A DNA stretch of 64,000 bases from a virus: IMG/VR virus record IMGVR_UViG_3300020183_000014, positions 62,001 through 126,000 of that record. One strand, written 5' to 3'. Below the pieces are notes generated by a model, which saw nothing but the letters and a program-made list of their open reading frames with translations, had not been told where the DNA came from and searched no databases. Shown here piece after piece: positions 40,508 through 48,652 of the stretch (within the stretch, counting starts at the first letter, position 1; the number at the start of each line of letters is the position of its first letter). The position numbers were made by a program, and so were the translations under genes.

Positions 40508-40531
40508 AACCCACCAATTGGTGGGTTTTTT
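40508..40531 (+). terminator. Palindromic terminator
   Basis: Perfect palindrome AACCCACCAATTGGTGGGTT followed by TTTTG on the plus strand. On the minus strand the tail is less T-rich. Confidence 0.75.
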
Positions 40532-40560
40532 GTTTTAAGGACACTTTGTCCTCGATATTG

Positions 40561-40660
40561 TCTTTGAGAGGTATATAACGAACAAAGAGGTCAATTCAGA
40601 CCCCTTTGCCGAGATGTGGAATACCTCCTTTCGTTTTTAGTCTAATTATCATCTCATGGC
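40561..40660 (+). ncRNA. Second copy of the CTTTGCCGA / TTTCGTTTT element
   Basis: The 264-base gap upstream of the HNH gene contains GAGGTAT (40568-40574) pairing with ATACCTC (40621-40627), a GGTC/GACC hairpin within, CTTTGCCGA at 40604-40612 and TCCTTTCGTTTTTAGTCT at 40626-40643. The last two match the element at 29.8 kb. Pairing that closes around the conserved bases suggests RNA structure. Confidence 0.4.
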
Positions 40661-40705
40661 GACCAAACCATTTGATTCTAATTATAAATATCTTGTAATC
40701 TTAAT

Positions 40706-41668
40706 TTAGACGTATTTTTTTGCTAAAGTTTTTAATAAACCTATACCTAAAATTCCAGCTAAGGGGTTCACAGATTCCCCTCCTTGATTTGTGTTTGAAT
40801 CACCTTCAATTTGACTTAAATCATCGGGAGTCGTGTTTTGTGCAATGTATTGACTAACTGTTGGGTCATTAGCTAAAGCATTTTTAAATCTATCATCAAG
40901 CATCGCTCTATCGAGTTGGTTCATACTTAAATTGGGTAAGCCAAACATTTTTGCAACTTGACTTGATATGACAATTGACCTAAACATGTCTTTTCTTGAT
41001 TGTCTTCCTGCTCTTGTTATATTCCACCATTTACTCAACCAATTGCTAGGTTCCATACCTTTTTTCGCAATATACTGAGCTAATTTTTCTTCTCTAAAGA
41101 ATGCTTTCATACCTGTTGCCACAGGTCCTCTACCTGACATCATTTTAAGATAACCAGCCGAAGGTTGTGTTGCAATCTCTTTACCAATTCTTTGAGTCAT
41201 TTGTACAGGTCTTAATTTAGATGCTGTGGTTTTTAGAGAACTAAGACCATCAGTCATTTTTTGACCCCAACCCTTGTTTATATTTGATACTGAATTTATT
41301 GTTTGTTTTACACCAGCATCGTCAAAGTGTTTTGACATCTTTAAGAATTGTTCTTTCGCACTTGGATTTTGCATCAAGTATTTAGCTAAATCATCACTAC
41401 TCCTAAGAGCTGTTTTACCAGCAATACCTGCGCTCTTTAATACTCGAATAAATGGTTTAACTATAAAGTCACCCACTGTAGGTATAAGCGCGACTAACAT
41501 CAATGCTGCGTATAGATATTCTTTTTTATAGATATATCTAATAATCAATATAATGTCAGCGATTTCACCAATTACAGGTACAAATCCCGCTACCATTAGA
41601 ATATTTTCTAATGTATCTTCTTTTAATACTTTTTTATTTTCTATTATTTGTTTTTTAGTGAATTCCAT
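40706..41668 (-). CDS. Putative virion protein with N-terminal hydrophobic helices
   Basis: A 320-residue protein. Residues about 22-75 form hydrophobic helices (VAGFVPVIGEIADIILIIRY and AALMLVALIPTVGD), a pattern also seen in pre-toxin-type segments of secreted proteins. The rest is basic and helical with a Gly-rich C-terminal helix (LAGILGIGLLKTLAKK). It is the last of a five-gene minus-strand group of similar membrane-active proteins. It may be injected with the DNA or be part of the head. Confidence 0.5.
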   Translation of the reverse strand: MEFTKKQIIENKKVLKEDTLENILMVAGFVPVIGEIADIILIIRYIYKKEYLYAALMLVALIPTVGDFIVKPFIRVLKSAGIAGKTALRSSDDLAKYLMQNPSAKEQFLKMSKHFDDAGVKQTINSVSNINKGWGQKMTDGLSSLKTTASKLRPVQMTQRIGKEIATQPSAGYLKMMSGRGPVATGMKAFFREEKLAQYIAKKGMEPSNWLSKWWNITRAGRQSRKDMFRSIVISSQVAKMFGLPNLSMNQLDRAMLDDRFKNALANDPTVSQYIAQNTTPDDLSQIEGDSNTNQGGESVNPLAGILGIGLLKTLAKKYV

Positions 41669-42270
41669 TAGTGAATAAATTTACATATTTTGTCTGATAT
41701 GGTTTCACCTATATTAGAATCTTTTATTACTTCACCAAATATATTTCCAGCAAAACCTGAAGATAAACCTCCTAAATTTAATCCGTAATTATTCCTATCT
41801 ACACCAACAGCAGAACCTGCCACATATCTTGATAAAGCTTCTAATACCCCATCAACCATTTTTGGCATATGAGACATACAATTCGGTTCATCTTTAAAAG
41901 GTTTAAGTATGTCTCTAACATCATAATCAGCAAAAACCACTGAGATGGTTGTAATCATTCCTTGATTCTTACCACCAAAAATAAATGTTAATAATAGATT
42001 GATTGCGTACTCTTTCAATTGCGAACCACCCGCACTTAATAAATCATCACCAGTTAAGTCAAGACCCGATAATGGATTTTCAACTTCATTAAGTACAGAC
42101 TCAACTTCTTCAAAGGAATATCCTTCATTTAAAAGACCAGAGGTTATAACAAAGTATCTTTCAAGAAAATACTCCTTATCTCTGATGTCATTTAATTCAT
42201 CATAAGATTCGTACAACTTTCTTTCTCTTTCTTCGAGTAGAGTTTCTTTAATGTATTTCCTTAATTCCAT
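41668..42270 (-). CDS. Hypothetical protein in virion-type cluster
   Basis: A 200-residue protein. The N-terminus, LRKYIKETLLEERERK, is a short basic-amphipathic helix with Leu-Leu-Glu, similar in style to the N-termini of other probable head-internal proteins here. The remainder is helical with a Gly-rich C-terminal third (about 160-185). Overlaps the downstream gene by one base. Confidence 0.5.
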   Translation of the reverse strand: MELRKYIKETLLEERERKLYESYDELNDIRDKEYFLERYFVITSGLLNEGYSFEEVESVLNEVENPLSGLDLTGDDLLSAGGSQLKEYAINLLLTFIFGGKNQGMITTISVVFADYDVRDILKPFKDEPNCMSHMPKMVDGVLEALSRYVAGSAVGVDRNNYGLNLGGLSSGFAGNIFGEVIKDSNIGETISDKICKFIH

Positions 42271-42281
42271 TGTCTATATTT

Positions 42282-44375
42282 TTATCTTATTCCTCTGTCT
42301 CCACCTGAAGATGTTAGTCCATATCTTCTCTTCATTCTAGTTACACCACTTCCAACACCAAAGTTGTACTGTTGCATACAGAATTTAAGTTGTTGTTTTT
42401 CTTTATCCGTAGCAGTTGCTTTACCCGCGGATTGGTCTCTATCGTTAATTGTGTCAAACAAATTTTTACAAGTTCTTCTATTTAAAGAGGCTTCAGGTTT
42501 AACAGTTGTGTCTCCACCTGATGTTGGTTTTGGTGAAACAGTTCCACCACCCTGTACAGGTGGTGTTACGGTTGTTCCAGTACTAGCAATTGTAGTTCCT
42601 GTATTAACCGTGGTACCTGTTTGTGATACTTTTTTACATTTACTGATAATTCCATTATATGTGATTTCATCAATAACATCCATACCAAATTTATTTCTCA
42701 TTTGAGATAAAGTTAATGGCCCAAAATTACCCGTTTGGTATTTCGATTCCATCCCTAAACATCTTTGTACTTCTCTAATTTTTTCATTCTTACAACCAAA
42801 TCTGAATGGGAACGCATCACATTGATAATATTTTATTGGTTGAGGCACTGGTATTGGTTTATCACCGTCACCGCCTCCACCTTCTTCTTTTTTCTTTTCA
42901 CCATCCCATGTAATTTCAATACCAGATAAATCTGCGGTTTGATTACCTCCTTGATTTTCACCACCACCTGTTTTACCAGATTCGATTTGTTTAATAAGTT
43001 CATACATTTTATTTTTAGATAAAACTGAACTTGCTTGGAATGTTGCGATGTAATCTAATGATTTTTTTAACGAACCACTTCCTAATCCTGAGTCTTTATA
43101 TAATTGTAAGAAATCTTTTCCTTTTGGACTTTTTGCATATTTTGCCAATAATGTTCTTGCCTGTACCAAGTCACCACCCGAAACCGGAAAGTCTAACAAA
43201 TCAATCATTGTCTCAACGTCGTTTGTCATTTCGGTTTCGGATTGTTCATTAATTACAAATGATTCAGGAATTGTTTGAATTTTACCTTGTTTACATTTCC
43301 AATTACCTCTTTTAGATGCATCATCACTAATAACTCTACCATTCATGTAGAAATTTAACCCACCTAAACTATCGTATTCTGAGTTACCTGTGTTTTTAAC
43401 ATAAACTATTGGGGAACCGTCAGATGATTCTTCAATTTGTGCAGAACCATTATCAATAAGGTTTCTTAAACATTCTGCCATTCCATCGATTAAATTTGGG
43501 TCAACTTTTTTACCCTCCTCATCAACAACAACAACGTCACTTCCGTCTGAATCGGTTAATAAAGAGTAAATGAAGTATGCACCACCGGCCAATAATGCCC
43601 ATTGTAATAATTTTTTAGTAACGGTAACTTTTTTAATACCATCTTCGATAACAGTTTTTTTCTTACCGAATTTTTCCCACATTTTTTTCAACCACTCGTG
43701 GTATTTTTTACCACCACCAGCAATCATAACTTCTTTACCTTTTGAGATTTTAGAAGCTTCCTCAGCCGTCTTAGCAGCATCTTTACCCGCTCCTGTGGCT
43801 TTTTTGGTGGTATCACCAGCCCTTTTTGCGACTGCCTTGTCTACAGCTTTCGCGGTAACTTTAGTAGAACCACCCGCATCTTGTGCTGCTTTTTTCAACA
43901 TAGCCTCAGCTTCTTTACCCTCAATACCAAATTTAGCCATTGTTTCTTGTGCTAACTTTAGTTTAGACGCATCTGCAGCCATTTGTGTTCCTTTTGGAAA
44001 TACTTGTTTTGCAATTTCCTTAAATTCAGGTTGAGTTCTTAAAAGTCCTTTCATTTTAATTGCAACTTCAGGAACATTCTTGATTGCATATTTTACAATT
44101 TCTGCAGACTCAACAGAGGTAATTTTACCAGCCTCAGCGGCTGCTTTAAATTCTGCGGCACTTTTAAATTTATTTCCAATTGCTGGAATTTCAGTTTTAA
44201 GTGTTTGCCATAACGCTTTTTCCACTTCAACTGTTCTTGCTAAGGTTTTTACCAAATCTTGGAACATTCTTAACTGTTCATTAAGAGGTTCTTCTGTTTT
44301 TGATTTAACTTTATTATCAATTGACTCCATTAGAGTCAGATACTTTCTTATTAGGATTGCGTCTTTGTTTTCCAT
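42282..44375 (-). CDS. Large virion-type protein with peptidoglycan-binding-like domain
   Basis: A 697-residue protein. N-terminal 230 residues are Ala/Lys-rich helices; a membrane segment follows at about 248-266 (LQWALLAGGAYFIYSLL); then a mixed region, a Gly/Lys linker, and at about 510-585 a segment (FPFRFGCKNEKIREVQRCLG through GNFGPLTLSQM) matching the PG_binding_1 fold. A Thr/Gly/Pro-rich linker precedes a basic C-terminus. It looks like a cell-envelope-contacting virion or injected protein. No catalytic wall hydrolase motif is visible. Confidence 0.6.
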   Translation of the reverse strand: MENKDAILIRKYLTLMESIDNKVKSKTEEPLNEQLRMFQDLVKTLARTVEVEKALWQTLKTEIPAIGNKFKSAAEFKAAAEAGKITSVESAEIVKYAIKNVPEVAIKMKGLLRTQPEFKEIAKQVFPKGTQMAADASKLKLAQETMAKFGIEGKEAEAMLKKAAQDAGGSTKVTAKAVDKAVAKRAGDTTKKATGAGKDAAKTAEEASKISKGKEVMIAGGGKKYHEWLKKMWEKFGKKKTVIEDGIKKVTVTKKLLQWALLAGGAYFIYSLLTDSDGSDVVVVDEEGKKVDPNLIDGMAECLRNLIDNGSAQIEESSDGSPIVYVKNTGNSEYDSLGGLNFYMNGRVISDDASKRGNWKCKQGKIQTIPESFVINEQSETEMTNDVETMIDLLDFPVSGGDLVQARTLLAKYAKSPKGKDFLQLYKDSGLGSGSLKKSLDYIATFQASSVLSKNKMYELIKQIESGKTGGGENQGGNQTADLSGIEITWDGEKKKEEGGGGDGDKPIPVPQPIKYYQCDAFPFRFGCKNEKIREVQRCLGMESKYQTGNFGPLTLSQMRNKFGMDVIDEITYNGIISKCKKVSQTGTTVNTGTTIASTGTTVTPPVQGGGTVSPKPTSGGDTTVKPEASLNRRTCKNLFDTINDRDQSAGKATATDKEKQQLKFCMQQYNFGVGSGVTRMKRRYGLTSSGGDRGIR

Positions 44376-44390
44376 TTTTTTATTTTTAAT

Positions 44391-45692
44391 TTATTGATTA
44401 TCCATTTGTTTAAATTTATTGATTAAAGCCTGCATATCGGTTTGTGCCGCCTGTTTTAAGGTTTCGTCATTACTTGCGTATTGGGCAATTGCTTGGTCAG
44501 CTTTTGCTTTCTCTTGTTTTAATTTATTTTCATCTTCTTTAGCCTTACTTTCCGCATATTTCTCCACACCTTTCATACCAAGAGCAAATGCGGTACCTGT
44601 TTTAGCACCTTTAAATGCTGCCCTCTCTAATTCCGCTGCGGTTTTAGTTTTTAGTGCGGTTTTTAATGGATTAACAACATCAGTTTTAACACCTTGAACT
44701 ATTGTTTTACCAAGACCTGGCCCCTCTGCAGCTTTACTAAAGGCATTTTGTAGTTTTTTAACAACCTCACCAATTTTATTCTTAGCGATGTTTATCATTT
44801 CTGTTACCTTAGAACCACCCAAAGTTTTTGCCAACCATTCAATTGGTTTTAAAATCATATTACTAATGAAACTAACACCCTTTCCTAAAAGTTGTAATAA
44901 TTGTTTGATACCAGGTAATTTTGCTAATTTAGCAATACTTCTACCTGTTGCTTTTATTGCACCACCTAAGGCCTTTGCAGCGCCACCTGTTAAAAGTAAA
45001 CCAAGAAGACAAACACCAATATCAAGATAAGACCATATGCTATTTTCAATTTTACCTGTGAACAGTTGATATATTTTCCATATTCCAAGAGCGCCCCATA
45101 AGATTGCTCCCGCGATTTTACCCACACCTATTGCCATTAATGCAACTTCAATACCAATGGTTACGGGATTCAATAAAAATGCTTCGAGTTTTTCAAAAAA
45201 CCAAGGAAGTCCTTTATTTAAAATCCAAGAACCAGCTTGTTTGACTTTATCCCAAACATATGAAGCCCCTTGTTTGACTTTTCCCCACGTATCATCCAAC
45301 CATCCTTCCAACAATTCTGAAGGTGTGACAGGGAATACTTCTAACATTTTTGTTTTGACAAAATCCCAAGATTCCTCAATTGTTCTATATGTAGTCAGAC
45401 TAAATTCTTCGGTTGATTCATAAATGAGATGCATACCAAATCTTATTTCATATTCCGAAACAATACCTCTATCGTGTGTGATTAGTGGGTATATTAATTG
45501 TTTCATCTTTGAAAACAAATCAGTAGATTCCATTAATTTATATTTGTAACTGTGTGTAAACTGATTTTTGAACATTTCACAAACAACGGATGGGTGGGCG
45601 TGATTTAAATCAAATTTTATTCCCGTTTCTAAATCTACAACCATAGTTTCTAGTTGTACATATCTTCTATCTTTACTAACAGTAAAATCCAT
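44391..45692 (-). CDS. Putative membrane-active virion protein
   Basis: A 433-residue protein: a folded N-terminal 135 residues, a Trp-rich amphipathic stretch (about 130-165, DDTWGKVKQGASYVWDKVKQ), hydrophobic helices (about 172-245, with LMAIGVGKIAGAILWGALG), and a long Ala/Lys-rich helical C-terminus. The alternating amphipathic and hydrophobic helices resemble ejection proteins that form a channel across the envelope. Starts 15 bases before the peptidoglycan-binding-like gene. Confidence 0.5.
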   Translation of the reverse strand: MDFTVSKDRRYVQLETMVVDLETGIKFDLNHAHPSVVCEMFKNQFTHSYKYKLMESTDLFSKMKQLIYPLITHDRGIVSEYEIRFGMHLIYESTEEFSLTTYRTIEESWDFVKTKMLEVFPVTPSELLEGWLDDTWGKVKQGASYVWDKVKQAGSWILNKGLPWFFEKLEAFLLNPVTIGIEVALMAIGVGKIAGAILWGALGIWKIYQLFTGKIENSIWSYLDIGVCLLGLLLTGGAAKALGGAIKATGRSIAKLAKLPGIKQLLQLLGKGVSFISNMILKPIEWLAKTLGGSKVTEMINIAKNKIGEVVKKLQNAFSKAAEGPGLGKTIVQGVKTDVVNPLKTALKTKTAAELERAAFKGAKTGTAFALGMKGVEKYAESKAKEDENKLKQEKAKADQAIAQYASNDETLKQAAQTDMQALINKFKQMDNQ

Positions 45693-45733
45693 TTTTTTGT
45701 GTTTCTATATAATAAATATCATATAAATATCAT

Positions 45734-45988
45734 TTATTTGAGTGGATTTCCATGACCTCTTTTTAAAACTGAACCAACCACGTCCGACCATTTGGTCACA
45801 CCAATTTGATTGCCAGGCCCTCTAGTTACACCGCTTTCCCATTTTCCAACCTCAGGATAACCTTGTTTGCTACCTGAACTACCAACACCACTGGACGGTT
45901 GTGCCGCGGATGGGTCATTACCTTGCTCATCTAATTGAGCACTATCTACAATTTTTTTATATTGTTTTTCTGAGATTATAATCTTCAT
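45734..45988 (-). CDS. Small hypothetical protein
   Basis: An 84-residue protein whose first 20 residues (MKIIISEKQYKKIVDSAQLD) form a helix with Gln-Leu-Asp-Glu, followed by a disordered Ser/Gly/Pro stretch. It heads the leftward virion-type cluster. It may be a head-internal peptide. Confidence 0.5.
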   Translation of the reverse strand: MKIIISEKQYKKIVDSAQLDEQGNDPSAAQPSSGVGSSGSKQGYPEVGKWESGVTRGPGNQIGVTKWSDVVGSVLKRGHGNPLK

Positions 45989-45993
45989 ATCCT

Positions 45994-46001
45994 TATAAAT
46001 A
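45994..46001 (-). promoter_or_regulatory. Late-promoter-like motif, 5 bases from a start codon
   Basis: TATTTATAAGGAT on the coding strand directly before the ATG of the 84-residue gene; a start of transcription at the usual distance would fall on the ATG. Confidence 0.4.
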
Positions 46002-46072
46002 GTAAAAAAAATCTTTAAAAATTTATTGTATAGTATAAAAATATACCTATTTTAGCTGAAATTTTAAATATC

Positions 46073-46663
46073 ATGAAAAATTTATTTTATGTTTTTATTT
46101 TACTATTACTTACAAGTTGTCAGAAATATGAAGAAGTAAGTGAACCAATTTTGTACATGGGTGGTGGTAAATGGACTTTTGTTGATTATGATGTTGTTGT
46201 AATAAGTTCCCAAAGTCAAGTTGAGCTTATAAAAAACGACACCATTTGTATCAATTCGTTTAATCAACAAAGTTTTATTAGTGGAGGGACTTTAATGTCA
46301 CAAAATTATAAAAACACCGCGTTGTCACGTAGGTTTATTAAGAATAAAACGATGTGGGAGTTTGATGGATATAATTTGTATTGTGATTGGTCGTTTCAAC
46401 CAGGAGGTCAAAAACCCTCTCATGAACCATTTTGGGTTACTTACCCATCAAATGGTTTGTACACAAACTACACAAGGATGTCAATTTTAGACCATACTCT
46501 TGGTTTAAAAACCGATTACACTTTTAAAACGAATAATGTTGGGGTTGCACCACCAAATGAATTAATTTTAATGAGCCCTGAAATAATTACGGATTTATAT
46601 CTTTCAGATGGGACAAGAGAAAGGGCGGTTACTGTGAAAGTAATTTTAACCTTTTTAAGATAA
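46073..46663 (+). CDS. Phage-encoded lipoprotein
   Basis: A 196-residue protein with a type II signal peptide: Met-Lys-Asn, hydrophobic core FYVFILLLL, lipobox LTSC with Cys16. The mature part is a beta-rich domain of about 180 residues with no recognised motif. As the product would sit in the host outer or inner membrane, it may change surface properties, for example blocking receptors against later phages; this is inference. It is convergent with the metallopeptidase gene, with one base between stops. Confidence 0.75.
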   Translation: MKNLFYVFILLLLTSCQKYEEVSEPILYMGGGKWTFVDYDVVVISSQSQVELIKNDTICINSFNQQSFISGGTLMSQNYKNTALSRRFIKNKTMWEFDGYNLYCDWSFQPGGQKPSHEPFWVTYPSNGLYTNYTRMSILDHTLGLKTDYTFKTNNVGVAPPNELILMSPEIITDLYLSDGTRERAVTVKVILTFLR

Positions 46664-46664
46664 T

Positions 46665-47033
46665 TTACTCATCATATATTGTATTATCTTTCTTGGAAAA
46701 CATCTTTATGTATTGTCCAGCTTTAGAATTGGCTTCATCTTCAATTTCACCCCCTATGTCAGGTGGTTGTACTTTTAGTCTACCTTGTTCATATTGTTTA
46801 TGGTGAATCATTTCGTGAGCGATACTTCTTAACACGTCAACCAAAGCTCTATTTTTAACATTAACTCGAATTATTTTTGGGTCCTTTAAATAATTGTAAC
46901 TCGCTGTGGTTTTTAGTTCACCTCTACCATTTTGTAAAATAACAACAGGGCACTTCTCTAAGTTTAGTTCGATTTTAACAAACTTAACAAACTCACTAAT
47001 TTTATCTTTTTTTTTGTCACTTAAAAAATCCAT
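46665..47033 (-). CDS. HExxH zinc metallopeptidase-like protein
   Basis: A 122-residue protein with IAHEMIHHKQ (about 71-80), the zinc HExxH site, and a downstream EANSKAG helix (about 98-104) whose Glu is the likely third ligand. Similar small single-domain peptidase-like proteins are common in T4-like phages; substrate unknown. No signal peptide, so it acts in the cytoplasm or in the virion. Confidence 0.75.
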   Translation of the reverse strand: MDFLSDKKKDKISEFVKFVKIELNLEKCPVVILQNGRGELKTTASYNYLKDPKIIRVNVKNRALVDVLRSIAHEMIHHKQYEQGRLKVQPPDIGGEIEDEANSKAGQYIKMFSKKDNTIYDE

Positions 47034-47113
47034 ATTAATAAATATTGTTGGTATGGTAATTTATCATTGAAAAAAAAAATTGAATTAATATCTTATTTCA
47101 AATAATTACTGAT

Positions 47114-47449
47114 ATGATGGATTGGTATACCATTAAATATTTATATCCGAGAGCGTTAAACATCTTTTCTAAAATGATGTTTCCTAACGTTGGTTTACCA
47201 TGCTTATCGGTTCTTCGATATTACGACATTAAGAAATTGTACAAATTTTTTGATAAAAACGGTATCTATCTTACTGTAGAAATGATGACAAGGAATAATT
47301 GGGTTTATAGTTTGTCATTAAATGATGGCAAGATATTTTTTCCTTGTCAAGACTCTCAATCAAATAGAGAATTGATTGAAGTAGAGGGTTTTTATGAATG
47401 TTTTAGATTATTAGAATCAAAACTGAAAGATGTCAATTATCCTTTTTAG
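47114..47449 (+). CDS. Hypothetical protein
   Basis: A 111-residue alpha/beta protein with no recognised motif (MDWYTIKYLYPRALNIFSKM start; strand-helix middle with a FFDKNGIYLTVE segment). It starts with two Met codons in a row. Its end overlaps the convergent membrane protein gene by 17 bases. I recall similar small proteins in other large phages but cannot name a family. Confidence 0.55.
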   Translation: MMDWYTIKYLYPRALNIFSKMMFPNVGLPCLSVLRYYDIKKLYKFFDKNGIYLTVEMMTRNNWVYSLSLNDGKIFFPCQDSQSNRELIEVEGFYECFRLLESKLKDVNYPF

Positions 47450-47663
47450 AAGATAATGTTCGAGTAAAAAATATATACGATAACCAAAAACATCCTGAAA
47501 TAAAGTAAAAAATTATATCTGCAACCCAATACGAGCCAGTGACCTCCATCAACAACTTGAATGAAGCGTCGTACCCAAATGGGAGAAAGAACATCGCTAA
47601 CATTAGAGATGTATCTCGATAAAGGGTCAATCTTGTCTCCTTGTGTTTCAGTTTGTGTATCAC
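47433..47663 (-). CDS. Small two-helix membrane protein
   Basis: A 76-residue protein from a GTG start. Residues about 14-35 (YRDTSLMLAMFFLPFGYD) and 46-68 (WVADIIFYFISGCFWLSYIFF) are hydrophobic helices. The TLYRDTSLM and GYD...TGSYW motifs occur in small membrane proteins of Bacteroidota phages. A frame of the same length on the same strand from 47676 lacks these features and is not the gene. Confidence 0.6.
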   Translation of the reverse strand: MIHKLKHKETRLTLYRDTSLMLAMFFLPFGYDASFKLLMEVTGSYWVADIIFYFISGCFWLSYIFFTRTLSSKKDN

Positions 47664-47719
47664 TATCGGGGTCCATATAGGTGTATTAAAATACTTATGA
47701 CTATTAGTCGGGGTTTATA

Positions 47720-48652
47720 TTAAATATTCGGATAATCTAACATTTTTTTAATACCATCTTTTAATTGTATAAAATTATTATAATTTGTACAATTTTTTAA
47801 TTCATCTAAATCAGGTTTTCTCCATTTAGTATCGTTCTTCCAACCTTCTTTATAGATAACGTTGAACTCAATACCCATGATTTCGTGAATTACTTTTGAT
47901 AATTCATTTATTGTCACCTCTTCGTCAAAACCAATATTTAAAATTTTATCATTAACATTTTCAATCAATTGATTCATTATGTCGGTATGGTTTGTAACAT
48001 AACAAAAAGAACGAGTTTGTTTACCATCACCAAACAAGTAAAATTGTTCGCTCGATTTAATTCTTTCTATAAATTCAGGTATAACTTGTCCGTAACCGTT
48101 TGTTGCCATTCTTGGTCCATAGGTATTGAATGGTCTAACGATTAGATAATTTTTTTGATTTTCCCTAGCCCATAATCTAACCAAATACTCACCTATTGCT
48201 TTTGATGACGCATAAGAATCTCTATCGGATAATGAATCTAAAATTATATATTCAGTTTCTTTTGTTGGGACTTTAGGTTCGGGACCATATACTTCAGAAG
48301 ACGACGCATAAACAACTTTTCTAACTGACTTTCCACAGGATTCTAAAATGTTTTGTGTTAAAAGAATATTATCATTACAAACTTTGTACGGTATGTCATA
48401 AAAATACTTTGTTCCGTTGATTGCTGCATAGTGTACAACAATTTCAGGATACTCGGTATTCATCATAATCTTTGTTTGACTTAAATTCCTTAAATCAATT
48501 TCGTAAAACCTAAAATTATCATGAATCGGTAAATTTGATTTTTTACCTCTGAAAAAATTATCAACACCAATAACTTGATGTCCATTACTTAAAAGAGAAT
48601 CACATAAATGTGAACCTAAAAATCCAGCGGCTCCTGTGACTAAAATTCTCAC
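47720..48652 (-). CDS. NAD-dependent epimerase/dehydratase (UXS/epimerase-like)
   Basis: A 310-residue short-chain dehydrogenase with the Rossmann motif TGAAGFLGSH (6-15), active-site Tyr-x-x-x-Lys in DSYASSKA (about 145-152), and a NTYGPRM segment (about 172-178) as in UDP-glucuronate decarboxylases and UDP-glucose 4-epimerases. It is the last gene of the sugar island and abuts the UDP-glucose dehydrogenase-like gene, whose product could be its substrate. Confidence 0.8.
   Translation of the reverse strand: MRILVTGAAGFLGSHLCDSLLSNGHQVIGVDNFFRGKKSNLPIHDNFRFYEIDLRNLSQTKIMMNTEYPEIVVHYAAINGTKYFYDIPYKVCNDNILLTQNILESCGKSVRKVVYASSSEVYGPEPKVPTKETEYIILDSLSDRDSYASSKAIGEYLVRLWARENQKNYLIVRPFNTYGPRMATNGYGQVIPEFIERIKSSEQFYLFGDGKQTRSFCYVTNHTDIMNQLIENVNDKILNIGFDEEVTINELSKVIHEIMGIEFNVIYKEGWKNDTKWRKPDLDELKNCTNYNNFIQLKDGIKKMLDYPNI

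Noticed and set aside
43570-44034. 154-codon plus-strand frame rich in Ala/Pro opposite the 697-residue gene
   Set aside because: Shadow of the Ala/Lys-rich helices on the minus strand; no start signal or homology.
47446-47676. 76-codon minus-strand frame in another phase of the small membrane protein gene
   Set aside because: It has an ATG, but the frame from 47663 has the two-helix membrane pattern and motifs seen in other phages, so that one is kept.
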